Origin: Candidatus Nomurabacteria bacterium RIFOXYD2_FULL_35_12
GTDB lineage: Bacteria; Patescibacteriota; Minisyncoccia; Phycocordibacterales; UBA9973
Direction: 5' to 3'
DNA length: 23,048 bases
Assembly (NCBI GenBank): GCA_001786365.1
Contig: MFWK01000016.1
Location: forward strand, 1 to 23,048
Part shown: positions 15,022 through 21,860 of the stretch, piece after piece
Position numbering within the stretch: the stretch's first letter is position 1
Layout of the letters: the number at the start of each line of letters is the position of its first letter
Position numbers and translations under genes: made by a program
Notes under the pieces: model-generated
Databases searched by the model: none
Seen by the model: only the letters and a program-made list of their open reading frames with translations
What the model was told of the DNA's origin: nothing

Positions 15022-15834
15022 TTATTTTAAGAGTACAGTAATGATTTTATTTATCATTTCTTGTGGTAGAGCTCCATTCATGCTCATAACGTTCTTTTTC
15101 TTGGCATCAAATGATACTAAGAAATAATCTGGTCTTGGATTTGGCGCTATGATCATAATTTCTGCTTGTTTTTTTGTTGTTATATCATTTTTTGCAACAA
15201 TAACACTATACGGGGTTCCATTTGCTCCAGCTTTACTTCCATCATCCATATATTTCTGTATTTTTTCTTTATATTTTCCACTTGCAAGACAAGTATTAAA
15301 GGATGAGACATTGATACCAACGTCCTTAGCTATTTTAGGAAGTTCTACCACATCTAGTTTATTGTTTGATTGTGTTCTTGCGTAAACTTCATCGATATAT
15401 TTCCAAAAAACTTCATTACCACCTTGTTCCCATGCGCATTCTATGGCTTCAGCTTCATGGAAAGCTTTTGGATGAAGCTGGGGAATTGGATAATGTCTAT
15501 ATCCCCAAGCCACATCCCCATTATTTTTTTCTATTATTTGATGCATAGTATTGTGGAATACTTTACAGAATGGACATTCAGTATCTGAGTATTCTACTAT
15601 AACAACTTTTGCATTTGGGTTACCTAGTATATGCTCATCCGTAGAAATTGTTTTTAAATCTATATTTGATGTATTTGCCGTAGCTACCGGCTTATTTGCA
15701 CTCGGGATAGCATTGTTACCTTTTAACAAGATTGCTCCTGCTATGATAAGTCCTGCTATGATAATCGCTCCGGCTATCTGTTTTTGGCTATTTTTATTAT
15801 TATCTTGCTTGTTTTCAATAATTTGTTCTTCCAT
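15022..15834 (-). CDS. Membrane-anchored DsbA-like thiol-disulfide oxidoreductase
   Basis: The 270-residue protein has a polar N-terminus, one membrane segment (about residues 20-38, IAGAIIIAGLIIAGAILL) and an extracytoplasmic thioredoxin-fold domain. The domain starts at about 70 with LGNPNAKVVIVEYSDTECPFC. The active site is CPFC (87-90), and the cis-proline loop is GANGTPYSVIVAK. The helical insertion with FHEAEAIECAWEQGG is typical of DsbA/DSBA-like proteins of Gram-positives and CPR ('thioredoxin domain-containing protein'). It would form or isomerise disulfides outside the membrane. The frame opens earlier, but ATG 15834 gives a normal signal-anchor layout. It is divergent from the Cys-rich DUF378 gene and shares a mirrored regulatory element with it. 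Confidence 0.9.
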   Translation of the reverse strand: MEEQIIENKQDNNKNSQKQIAGAIIIAGLIIAGAILLKGNNAIPSANKPVATANTSNIDLKTISTDEHILGNPNAKVVIVEYSDTECPFCKVFHNTMHQIIEKNNGDVAWGYRHYPIPQLHPKAFHEAEAIECAWEQGGNEVFWKYIDEVYARTQSNNKLDVVELPKIAKDVGINVSSFNTCLASGKYKEKIQKYMDDGSKAGANGTPYSVIVAKNDITTKKQAEIMIIAPNPRPDYFLVSFDAKKKNVMSMNGALPQEMINKIITVLLK

Positions 15835-15870
15835 TTTTATTTTTCTATTAATTGTTAATAGTACTATATT

Positions 15871-15891
15871 AGCATATTTTTTTAATATGCT
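15871..15891 (-). other. Hairpin in the leader of the DsbA-like gene
   Basis: AGCATATT (15871-15878) pairs with AATATGCT (15884-15891) around five T. It overlaps the end of the mirrored 18-bp element and would lie at the 5' end of the minus-strand mRNA. Confidence 0.45.
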
Positions 15892-15963
15892 ATACCCCCA
15901 CACTTATTTAAATATATAAATATGTAATTATTTTTTTTGACACTTAATAAGTGTGGGGGTATA
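15891..15963. promoter_or_regulatory. Exact 18-bp inverted operator pair between divergent genes
   Basis: TATACCCCCACACTTATT (15891-15908) is the exact reverse complement of 15946-15963. The arms are 37 bp apart and each ends in a TATA sequence facing outward, so both divergent promoters carry the same element. The right site also contains the dyad ACACTT-AAT-AAGTGT. A dimeric repressor or metal sensor is plausible. The GGGGGTAT half resembles CsoR-type sites, but this is only inference. Confidence 0.7.
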
Positions 15964-15965
15964 AT
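15937..15965 (+). promoter_or_regulatory. Consensus promoter of the DUF378 gene
   Basis: TTGACA (15937-15942), a 17-bp spacer and TATAAT (15960-15965): a perfect sigma-70 promoter. The 18-bp element fills the spacer and overlaps the -10, so strong repression is expected. Predicted +1 is 15972, giving a 54-nt leader. Confidence 0.8.
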
Positions 15966-16025
15966 TTAGATATTAGCAAAAAAGGTCTTTTATTAACTAA
16001 TTTTCCCATTTGGGATTAAAAATAT

Positions 16026-16313
16026 ATGTGTAAAGAAACAGGTTGTTGTAAAAATAAGTGTGTTTGTAGAAAAATCAGAAATGGTTTATTGATAATTGGA
16101 GGCATCAACTGGGGGTTGGTGGGTATCGGAATGTTGATGAGTAGTAATTGGAATGTTGTGAATTTATTACTTGGTCAATGGCCTGTTGTTGAAGCCATTG
16201 TTTACATATTGGTAGGCATTGCAGCTATTATGAAGATTTTTGGTTGCAAATGTAATAAGTGCGTTGTTGGATGTTGTTCTGGCGTAAGTTCCAGCGAAGG
16301 ACAAAATATGTAA
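16026..16313 (+). CDS. DUF378-family membrane protein with Cys-rich ends
   Basis: This 95-residue protein has the DUF378 core: a first membrane helix with GLLIIGGINWGLVGIGML (about residues 20-38) and a second with VEAIVYILVGIAAIMKIFG (about 55-73), separated by a short loop. The function of DUF378 is unknown. What is unusual is the ends: five Cys in the first 14 residues (C2, C7, C8, C12, C14) and five in the segment GCKCNKCVVGCC after the second helix. With both helices crossing the membrane the two clusters would be on the same side, so they could bind metal or form disulfides. It shares a mirrored promoter element with the divergent DsbA-like gene, which supports a thiol or metal link. 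A terminator follows. Confidence 0.8.
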   Translation: MCKETGCCKNKCVCRKIRNGLLIIGGINWGLVGIGMLMSSNWNVVNLLLGQWPVVEAIVYILVGIAAIMKIFGCKCNKCVVGCCSGVSSSEGQNM

Positions 16314-16331
16314 TTTATTTGTTTTTTCCTA

Positions 16332-16360
16332 GAAAAAGCCCATTTTATAAGGGCTTTTTC
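16332..16360. terminator. Bidirectional terminator between DUF378 gene and tRNA-Thr
   Basis: GAAAAAGCCC (16332-16341) pairs perfectly with GGGCTTTTTC (16351-16360) around nine bases. A- and T-runs on both sides serve the plus-strand gene and the minus-strand tRNA. Confidence 0.9.
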
Positions 16361-16375
16361 TTTTAGGTAAGATTC

Positions 16376-16451
16376 TGGAGCCGGTGGGGGGAATCGAACC
16401 CGCGACCTTCGCTTTACAAAAGCGTTGCTCTACCAACTGAGCTACACCGGC
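16376..16451 (-). tRNA. tRNA-Thr (anticodon TGT), CCA encoded
   Basis: Read on the minus strand: acceptor GCCGGTG/CACCGGC, D arm GCTC-AGTTGGTA-GAGC, anticodon loop TTTGTAA with TGT at 34-36, T loop TTCGATT, discriminator T and an encoded CCA (16378-16376). Two stem positions are unpaired: A27-A43 at the top of the anticodon stem and C50-C64 in the T stem (GCGGG opposite CCCCC). Otherwise the cloverleaf is complete. It decodes ACA and probably other ACN codons. Confidence 0.95.
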
Positions 16452-16505
16452 AAATGGTTTTTTAAAACATAAAAAATATTTAACTTCTATACACTATCAT
16501 ACTTT

Positions 16506-16919
16506 CTATAAGTTTTCCTCTCTTTTGATTTTGTGTTTTATCTCTCTGATTTTATTCTTATAATCTCCGATAATTTTTAGGAACTTAGAAATTTCTTTTT
16601 TCTCTCCATTGATATGTCTTTTATTTATTTTTTCTGTTATCTTAGTTTTTATTTCTTTATATTTTTCTCTCAAAAAATTTGTGGATTGAATATAAAATCT
16701 AACGGCTATAACCAAGAGGGAATATCCATGTTTCTTTGCGCCTTCTATTGTTATGTGTTTGACTTCTTTTAAATAAGAGAGTTCAAAAAAAGCCTTTTCA
16801 TTATCATTTGATATTTGTTCGTGTTTCAATATGGGCCATTTTTTCCAAATCATAAAGATAATAGAAAAAAGTGAGGAAAAAAATAAAATAAGAAGGATAG
16901 AATTTAAATTTAAAATCAT
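16506..16919 (-). CDS. Hypothetical membrane-anchored basic protein
   Basis: I do not recognise this 137-residue protein. It has an N-terminal membrane segment (about residues 6-25, SILLILFFSSLFSIIFMIWK) followed by a Lys/Glu/Ile-rich helical region, probably coiled coil, to the end. The conserved-looking stretch SYLKEVKHITIEGAKKHGYSLLVIAVRFYIQ (written here across about residues 48-78) could be a short amphipathic domain. The start is 15 bases after the tsf stop on the same strand, so it is probably co-transcribed with rpsB-tsf. Confidence 0.65.
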   Translation of the reverse strand: MILNLNSILLILFFSSLFSIIFMIWKKWPILKHEQISNDNEKAFFELSYLKEVKHITIEGAKKHGYSLLVIAVRFYIQSTNFLREKYKEIKTKITEKINKRHINGEKKEISKFLKIIGDYKNKIREIKHKIKREENL

Positions 16920-16934
16920 ATTAAATATAATTTT

Positions 16935-17726
16935 TTATATTGAATAACGCTTTACTTCCTTTATCTTTGCTTTATTTTTTTCCAGAAGCTTCCCGACTGT
17001 TTCGCTGGAATTTTCACTTGCGTTTTTGATGAAAGCTTGGTCTAGCAGGGTGCGTTCTTTGAAATATGTTTGAACTTTTCCTTCAAGTATCTTTTTTTTT
17101 ATTTCTTCTGGTTTATTAAGGCCTTCGACGTCTTTTTGGAATAGTTCAGTTGTTGATTTTCTTAATTCTCCCGTTATTTCTTCAGCTTTCATGAATTCTG
17201 GCTTCATTGCAGTTATATGCATAGCTATATCCTTTGCAAGTTCTGCATTTCCTCCTTCTAAACTAACGATTACAGCGGATTTATTATTATGAACATAGCC
17301 TCCGAGGATATCTCCTTTCATTTCGAATATATCACCAAGTTGGATGTTCTCACCGGTTTTTTGGATGATCATGTCTATCATTTCTTTTGCTTCTTTTTTT
17401 GTTTTTTCAATTCCGTCTTTTATAGCTTTTTCGGTAAGCTTTGTGAGAACATCTCTAAAATCTTCATTTCTGGAAACGAAGTCGGTCTCGCAGTGAAGGG
17501 GAACAAGGACAGCTTTTTTGCCTTCAATTTTTACCATAACTGCGCCGTCTTTTACTTCACGGTTTACTTTTTTGAGGGCTATATCAGAGCTTGTCTTCTT
17601 TAGAATAGCTAAAGCTTTTTCCATATTACCTCCAGCTTCTTCGAGTGCTCGTCTGCATTGCATTACTGAAATACCAGTAGCATCTCTTAACTCTTTTACT
17701 TGTTCTGTTGTAATTTTTGTAGTCAT
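16935..17726 (-). CDS. tsf: Translation elongation factor Ts
   Basis: EF-Ts is the nucleotide exchange factor that recycles EF-Tu. The N-terminal UBA-like domain (residues 1-55) reads TTEQVKELRDATGISVMQCRRALEEAGGNMEKALAIL, the classic 'vk.LRe.TGagmmdCKkAL.ea.gd...Ai..L'. The EF-Tu contact CETDFVSRNEDF follows at about 79-90, then the core subdomains (INIQLGD and HITAMKPEF regions). At 263 residues it is a little shorter than E. coli (283). It follows rpsB by 48 bp in the conserved rpsB-tsf order. The gap contains a small imperfect stem (CCAAAG...CTTGG on the minus strand). No clear Shine-Dalgarno sequence. Confidence 0.97.
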   Translation of the reverse strand: MTTKITTEQVKELRDATGISVMQCRRALEEAGGNMEKALAILKKTSSDIALKKVNREVKDGAVMVKIEGKKAVLVPLHCETDFVSRNEDFRDVLTKLTEKAIKDGIEKTKKEAKEMIDMIIQKTGENIQLGDIFEMKGDILGGYVHNNKSAVIVSLEGGNAELAKDIAMHITAMKPEFMKAEEITGELRKSTTELFQKDVEGLNKPEEIKKKILEGKVQTYFKERTLLDQAFIKNASENSSETVGKLLEKNKAKIKEVKRYSI

Positions 17727-17774
17727 AATATTTACTTGCCTCGTACCAAGCCGTAGACTTTGGTTTGGGGTTTT

Positions 17775-18512
17775 TTAGGCTTTTTTGATAGGCGCAGAAT
17801 TCTGAGCTATCTTATAAGCATTAGCAAGGTGAGTAATGAAAAACTTTATGGAAGGGATACTGGAATCGTTACCAATGATAGGATAATCAATTCCTTTTAT
17901 ATTTGAATCAGAGTTTACTAGAGAAATGATAGGAACATCTCTATTTTTTGCTTCAGTTGTTGCTATGTGTTCTGCTCTTGCGTCTATGACGAATAGTGCA
18001 TCAGGAGCCTTTTTAAGGCCGAGGAGTCCTGTATAATATCTTGCCAACTTTTCCATTTTTTTTGCCATGACAACTCTTTCTTTTTTTGTATATTTATCGA
18101 GTCCACCCTCTTTGCTGTCTTTTTGGTAATTTTCAAGTTCGGTGATTCTTTTTTTTATTTCTGTGAAATTTGAAAGTGTTCCACCAATCCAGCGCTCGTT
18201 TACATAGGGCATATTTAAAGATTCTGCTATGCTTTTTGTTACTTCTTTTGCTTCAGGTTTTGTGCCGACAAAAAGAATGATTTTGCCTTTAGTACTCAAA
18301 CCTTTTACGAATTCAGTAGCTTTTTCAAGCATAATGTTTGTCTTTTCAAGGTCAATGATGTCTGTTTTGTTCTTTGTGGCATATATGTATTTTGAAAGAC
18401 TTGGATGTCTCCTTGTTTTTGAATAGCCATAATGTGCTCCGACCCGAAACATTTTTTCTATAACTGTATCAGTATTTTCACTAATTCCCTTTGTATCTTT
18501 TATTTTTTGCAT
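17775..18512 (-). CDS. rpsB: 30S ribosomal protein S2
   Basis: S2 binds the 30S head-body hinge and helps recruit S1 where S1 is present. The motif MFRVGAHYGYSKTRRHPSLSKYIYATKNKTDIIDLEKT (about residues 20-58) is the standard S2 start ('L.aGvHfGh.t.rwnPkm..yIf..rn.ihiIDL.kT'). Later VNERWIGGTLSNF and DALFVIDARAEHIATTEAKNRDVPIISLVNSD are equally clear. ATG 18512 gives 245 residues; the frame is open further upstream but would run into the proS promoter. The predicted transcription start is the A of this ATG. The promoter is interleaved with that of proS. Confidence 0.97.
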   Translation of the reverse strand: MQKIKDTKGISENTDTVIEKMFRVGAHYGYSKTRRHPSLSKYIYATKNKTDIIDLEKTNIMLEKATEFVKGLSTKGKIILFVGTKPEAKEVTKSIAESLNMPYVNERWIGGTLSNFTEIKKRITELENYQKDSKEGGLDKYTKKERVVMAKKMEKLARYYTGLLGLKKAPDALFVIDARAEHIATTEAKNRDVPIISLVNSDSNIKGIDYPIIGNDSSIPSIKFFITHLANAYKIAQNSAPIKKA

Positions 18513-18518
18513 GTGAAT

Positions 18519-18547
18519 AATATAGCAGAAAGAATTGATTTTTGCAA
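18519..18547 (-). promoter_or_regulatory. rpsB promoter, predicted leaderless
   Basis: On the minus strand TTGCAA (18547-18542), a 17-bp spacer and TATATT (18524-18519). With the last -10 base at -7, +1 is 18512, the A of the rpsB ATG. There is no room for a Shine-Dalgarno sequence. Confidence 0.7.
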
Positions 18548-18563
18548 ACTTTTCGGGTAGGAT
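18535..18563 (+). promoter_or_regulatory. proS promoter, predicted leaderless, overlapping the rpsB promoter
   Basis: TTGATT (18535-18540), a 17-bp spacer and TAGGAT (18558-18563). Predicted +1 is 18570, the A of the proS ATG. Its -35 lies within the spacer of the opposing rpsB promoter, so the two cannot be occupied at once. Confidence 0.55.
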
Positions 18564-18569
18564 GAATGG

Positions 18570-19841
18570 ATGAGACAATCTAAATTTTTTACTAAAACAC
18601 GCAAGGAAGTATCAGCAGATGAGGTGTCGCGAAATGCTGAGCTCCTTATTCGCGCGGGTTTTGTTCATAAAGAGATGGCTGGGGTTTATAGCTATTTACC
18701 GCTCGGGCTTCGAGTATTGCGAAAGATTGAAAATATAATTAGAGAAGAGATGGACAATGTCGGTGGTCAGGAAGTTTTATTGTCTTCTTTTCAGCCAAAA
18801 GAAAATTGGGAAAAAACTGGACGATGGGAATCGATGGACGATTTATATAAAGTTGTTGATTCTTCTGGTAGAGAAGTGGCGCTCGGTCCGACTCATGAAG
18901 AAATAGTTGTTCCAATTTTGAAAAATTATGTTTCTTCTCATAAAGATTTTCCTTCAAATCCACCTTTATCTATTTATCAAATTCAAAATAAGTTTCGAAT
19001 GGAACTTCGTGCAAAGTCAGGGATGCTCCGAGGTAGAGAATTTTTGATGAAAGATATGTATTCATTCCATACTTCCAAAAAAGATTTTGAAGAATTTTAT
19101 ACAAAGATGCAAGGTGTTTATAAAACTATTTTTAGCCGAGTTGGTATCGGGCATCTGACCTATATGACTTTTGCTTCCGGTGGAACTTTTTCAAAATATT
19201 CGCATGAATTTCAAACTATTTCGAGTGTTGGTGAAGACACGATTTATGTGGATGAAGCAAGTAATTTAGCTTTAAATAAAGAAGTCCTAAACGATGAAGT
19301 TTTGAGTCAATTAAACTTGAAAAAAGAAAAACTCGTAGAACAGAAATCAATTGAAGTCGGAAATATTTTTGATTTAAAAACTAAATATTCAAAGCCTTTT
19401 GATCTTTCATTTACTGATTCTGAAGGAGAAAAGCATATAGTTTTAATGGGTTGTTATGGCATAGGGCTTTCTCGTCTTTTGGGAACAGTAGTAGAAGTCT
19501 TATCTGATGATAAAGGTATAATTTGGCCTGAATCTATTGCGCCATATGCCATACATTTGCTTCTTTTAGGAGAAGATGAAAATGTAAAAAAAGAAGCGGA
19601 GAAAATTTACGAGACTTTAAAGAAGTCTGGCATTGAAGTTTTATTTGATGACAGAGGGGGTGTAACAGCTGGAGAGAAATTTGCTGATTCGGATTTGTTT
19701 GGTATTCCTCTACGTGTGGTTGTTTCTGTCCGAAGTATAAAAGAAGGAGGGGTAGAAATAAAAAAAAGAAATGAAGAAAAAGGAAAAGTCGTTTCATTAG
19801 ATGATTTATTAAAAATATGTTCGAAAAATTCTACAAATTAA
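18570..19841 (+). CDS. proS: Prolyl-tRNA synthetase lacking the editing insertion
   Basis: This class II aminoacyl-tRNA synthetase charges tRNA-Pro. Visible elements: the N-terminal LLIRAGFVHKEMAGVYSYLPLG, GPTHEE (106-111) with the preceding strand, motif 2 (FRMELRAKSGMLRGREFLMKD, about 142-162), the motif 3 block GCYGIGLSRLLG (294-305) and a C-terminal anticodon-binding domain (about 325-423, with FDDRGGVTAGEKFADSDLFGIP). The length is 423 residues, compared with about 570 in E. coli. The roughly 180-residue INS domain that removes mischarged Ala is missing from between motifs 2 and 3, where only a short linker (about 225-265) remains. The 3' end overlaps mreB by 25 bp. Confidence 0.97.
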   Translation: MRQSKFFTKTRKEVSADEVSRNAELLIRAGFVHKEMAGVYSYLPLGLRVLRKIENIIREEMDNVGGQEVLLSSFQPKENWEKTGRWESMDDLYKVVDSSGREVALGPTHEEIVVPILKNYVSSHKDFPSNPPLSIYQIQNKFRMELRAKSGMLRGREFLMKDMYSFHTSKKDFEEFYTKMQGVYKTIFSRVGIGHLTYMTFASGGTFSKYSHEFQTISSVGEDTIYVDEASNLALNKEVLNDEVLSQLNLKKEKLVEQKSIEVGNIFDLKTKYSKPFDLSFTDSEGEKHIVLMGCYGIGLSRLLGTVVEVLSDDKGIIWPESIAPYAIHLLLLGEDENVKKEAEKIYETLKKSGIEVLFDDRGGVTAGEKFADSDLFGIPLRVVVSVRSIKEGGVEIKKRNEEKGKVVSLDDLLKICSKNSTN

Positions 19842-20863
19842 TTAGCAATGACATCGGTATAGATTTAGGTACATCAAATACCTTGGTGTATTTGAAAGGT
19901 CATGGAATCGTAATAAACGAGCCTTCGGTGGTGGCAGTGAATATGAAGACGAATCAGATTTTGGCTGTCGGAACAAAAGCCAAAGACATGCTCGGACGTA
20001 CGCCTGGACACATCAAAGCTATCCGTCCGCTTGTGGATGGAGTTATTTCAGATTTTGAAGTTACTGAGGAGATGCTTTCTTATTTAATAAACAAAGCGGA
20101 TAAAATTTCTAAAAAATTAGCGCGACCGAGAGTTTTGGTGGGTGTGCCGACTGGGACGACAAATGTCGAGACTCGGGCTGTATATGATGCGGCCAGGAGT
20201 GCTGGTGCGCGCGAAGTTTTCTTGGTAGAAGAGCCGATGGCCGCAGCTATCGGAGTGAGGCTTCCAATAAAAGACCCCGTCGGTTCGATGATTATAGATA
20301 TAGGTGGAGGTACGACAGACATTGCAGTTATATCTTTGGGGGGAGTTGTTAAATCAAAAAATTTAAAAATAGCGGGGGACAGATTGAATAATGACATCAT
20401 TGCTTTTATGCGTGATGAATTCAAGATACTTATCGGGGAAACTACAGCTGAGACAGTGAAGATAAATATTGGTTCTGTTCTTCCTGGGGCATATATGGAA
20501 ACAGAAGTTCAAGGACGAGACCTTTTGACTGGCTTGCCTCGTTCTGTGACTGTGACGGATTCTGATATTCGTGAAGCTCTTCGAACTTCAATCAAGGGTT
20601 TAGTAGAAGGCGTAAAAGACATGCTCGAAACAACTCCTCCGGAAATTTTATCGGACATAATGTCTAGGGGAATAACCCTTTCCGGTGGCGGAGCTTTGAT
20701 TCCAGGGCTTGATCAGCTTTTACAAAATGTTCTTAAGATTCCAGTTTATGTGGTGGAAGATCCGCTTTCGTCAGTTGCTCGTGGTACAGGAATTATTTTA
20801 GATGACCTTGCGTCTTATAAAGAAGTTTTGATCGGAAATCAAGACGAACTACCTCCACGATGA
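19817..20863 (+). CDS. mreB: Rod-shape-determining actin homologue MreB
   Basis: MreB forms membrane-associated filaments that guide lateral cell-wall synthesis. Actin-fold motifs: phosphate 1 DIGIDLGTSNTLVYLKG (about residues 12-28), connect region and EEPMAAAIG (about 138-146), phosphate 2 IIDIGGGTTDIAVISLGG (about 158-175), and the adenosine loop TLSGGGALIPGLDQLL (about 290-305). The N-terminus MFEKFYKLISNDIGID is the amphipathic membrane-binding start typical of the family. The 348 residues are full length. The ATG lies inside the end of proS (25-bp overlap). The stop TGA shares its A with the first base of an inverted-repeat element before mreC. Confidence 0.98.
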   Translation: MFEKFYKLISNDIGIDLGTSNTLVYLKGHGIVINEPSVVAVNMKTNQILAVGTKAKDMLGRTPGHIKAIRPLVDGVISDFEVTEEMLSYLINKADKISKKLARPRVLVGVPTGTTNVETRAVYDAARSAGAREVFLVEEPMAAAIGVRLPIKDPVGSMIIDIGGGTTDIAVISLGGVVKSKNLKIAGDRLNNDIIAFMRDEFKILIGETTAETVKINIGSVLPGAYMETEVQGRDLLTGLPRSVTVTDSDIREALRTSIKGLVEGVKDMLETTPPEILSDIMSRGITLSGGGALIPGLDQLLQNVLKIPVYVVEDPLSSVARGTGIILDDLASYKEVLIGNQDELPPR

Positions 20864-20983
20864 TCCCGTTAGAAGCCGCGGTCGCAGTTGATTTATATAT
20901 ACATGAATATCAAAGAAAATATAAATTTTAATAATATTACGCAACGTGGTGGTTTATTGACCGCGACCTGCTTCTAACGGGAT
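20863..20983. repeat. 121-bp inverted-repeat element between mreB and mreC
   Basis: ATCCCGTTAGAAGC (20863-20876) is the exact reverse complement of 20970-20983. A second arm segment, CGCGGTC (20877-20883), matches 20959-20965, with a 4-nt bulge (20966-20969). The interior is AT-rich. The outer ends lie within the mreB stop codon and the mreC start codon, so the element exactly fills the junction, as if inserted into an overlapping TGATG. It contains an open frame of 24 codons (ATG 20903) with no recognised product. It has the appearance of a miniature transposable element. Confidence 0.7.
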
Positions 20984-21794
20984 GAGCTACCTCCTAGATA
21001 AAAAAATACAGAGAAAAAAGTTTATAAACATTGCTTTTTTTGTATTTATTTTTTGTATTTTATTTTATTTTAGATTAAGTATTTGGAATGGACTTTCTTA
21101 TGCGAGTCAAATTATTTTTACTCCAGTTTTAGTTTTAGGAAATAGTATTAGTGAAAAATTAGGGAATCTCGGTTATTATTTTATTTCAAAAAATTCTCTT
21201 TTTTTGGAAAATGAAAGTTTAAAAATAAAATTACTTGAGAATGAAATAAAGATGTTGAATTATGACGCTTTAGTGGCTGATGATATTAGTCTAAAAGAAA
21301 TTTTAGGGAGGAAAGATCTAAAAACGAATATGGTTTTATCCGCTATTTTATCTAAACCGAATCAAAGTCCTTATGACATACTCGTCATTGACGCAGGTAC
21401 AAATGAAGGTTTGAAAGTGGGGAATATGGTTTTTGCCTTGGGGAATGTGCCTATTGGACGTATAGGGGAAGTTTATACAAGTTCTTCAAAAGTTATTTTA
21501 TTTTCAACTAGTGGAGAAAAAACTCAAGTTTCAATCGGAAAGAAAAACCTGCCTGCCGGTAGGCAAGGTATTTTTATGGAAATAATTGGGCGAGGCGGAG
21601 GGAATTTTGAAATGGTTTTACAGAGAGATTTAATGTTGTCGAAAGGGGATCAAGTATTTTTGCCTGGTATTGTTCCTCATGTTGTGGGTATCGTGGAAAC
21701 GATAATCTCTGATCCGCGTGATCCTTTCCAAAAAGCCCTCCTCACCAGTCCGGTAAATGTTCAGGAACTAAAATTTGTGGAGGTGAAACTATAA
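20982..21794 (+). CDS. mreC: Rod-shape-determining protein MreC
   Basis: MreC is a bitopic membrane protein that links MreB to the periplasmic or extracellular elongation machinery. Seen: a short basic cytoplasmic end, one membrane helix (about residues 15-34, FINIAFFVFIFCILFYFRL), a coiled coil (about 65-90, LENESLKIKLLENEIKMLN) and the beta-rich MreC domain (about 110-270) with DILVIDAGTNEGLKVGNMV, GRIGEVYTSSSKVILFS and GDQVFLPGIVPHVVGIVETI. The 270 residues are normal. A short palindrome (21547-21569) adds LPAGRQG in frame inside the beta domain. mreD, which often follows, is not present; an unknown gene and a DUF3800 gene come next. Confidence 0.95.
   Translation: MSYLLDKKIQRKKFINIAFFVFIFCILFYFRLSIWNGLSYASQIIFTPVLVLGNSISEKLGNLGYYFISKNSLFLENESLKIKLLENEIKMLNYDALVADDISLKEILGRKDLKTNMVLSAILSKPNQSPYDILVIDAGTNEGLKVGNMVFALGNVPIGRIGEVYTSSSKVILFSTSGEKTQVSIGKKNLPAGRQGIFMEIIGRGGGNFEMVLQRDLMLSKGDQVFLPGIVPHVVGIVETIISDPRDPFQKALLTSPVNVQELKFVEVKL
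21547..21569 (+). repeat. In-frame palindrome in mreC (LPAGRQG type)
   Basis: ACCTGCCTGCC and GGTAGGCAAGGT form an imperfect inverted repeat read as NLPAGRQGI. I recall similar LPAGRQG inserts in other Patescibacteria proteins, which would make this one copy of a dispersed element. Confidence 0.65.
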
Positions 21795-21860
21795 GAATAG
21801 TTTAATTTTTTATTTAAATATGGAAAAAAAAGAAGAGATTTTTAAAAAGTAAGATAATTT

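Noticed and set aside
20863..20990. Minus-strand resemblance of the mreB-mreC element to a tRNA (D-arm-like TAGCTCA and AGGTCGCGG)
   Set aside because: No anticodon arm, T loop or acceptor stem can be formed, and the TAGCTCA part is mreC coding sequence.
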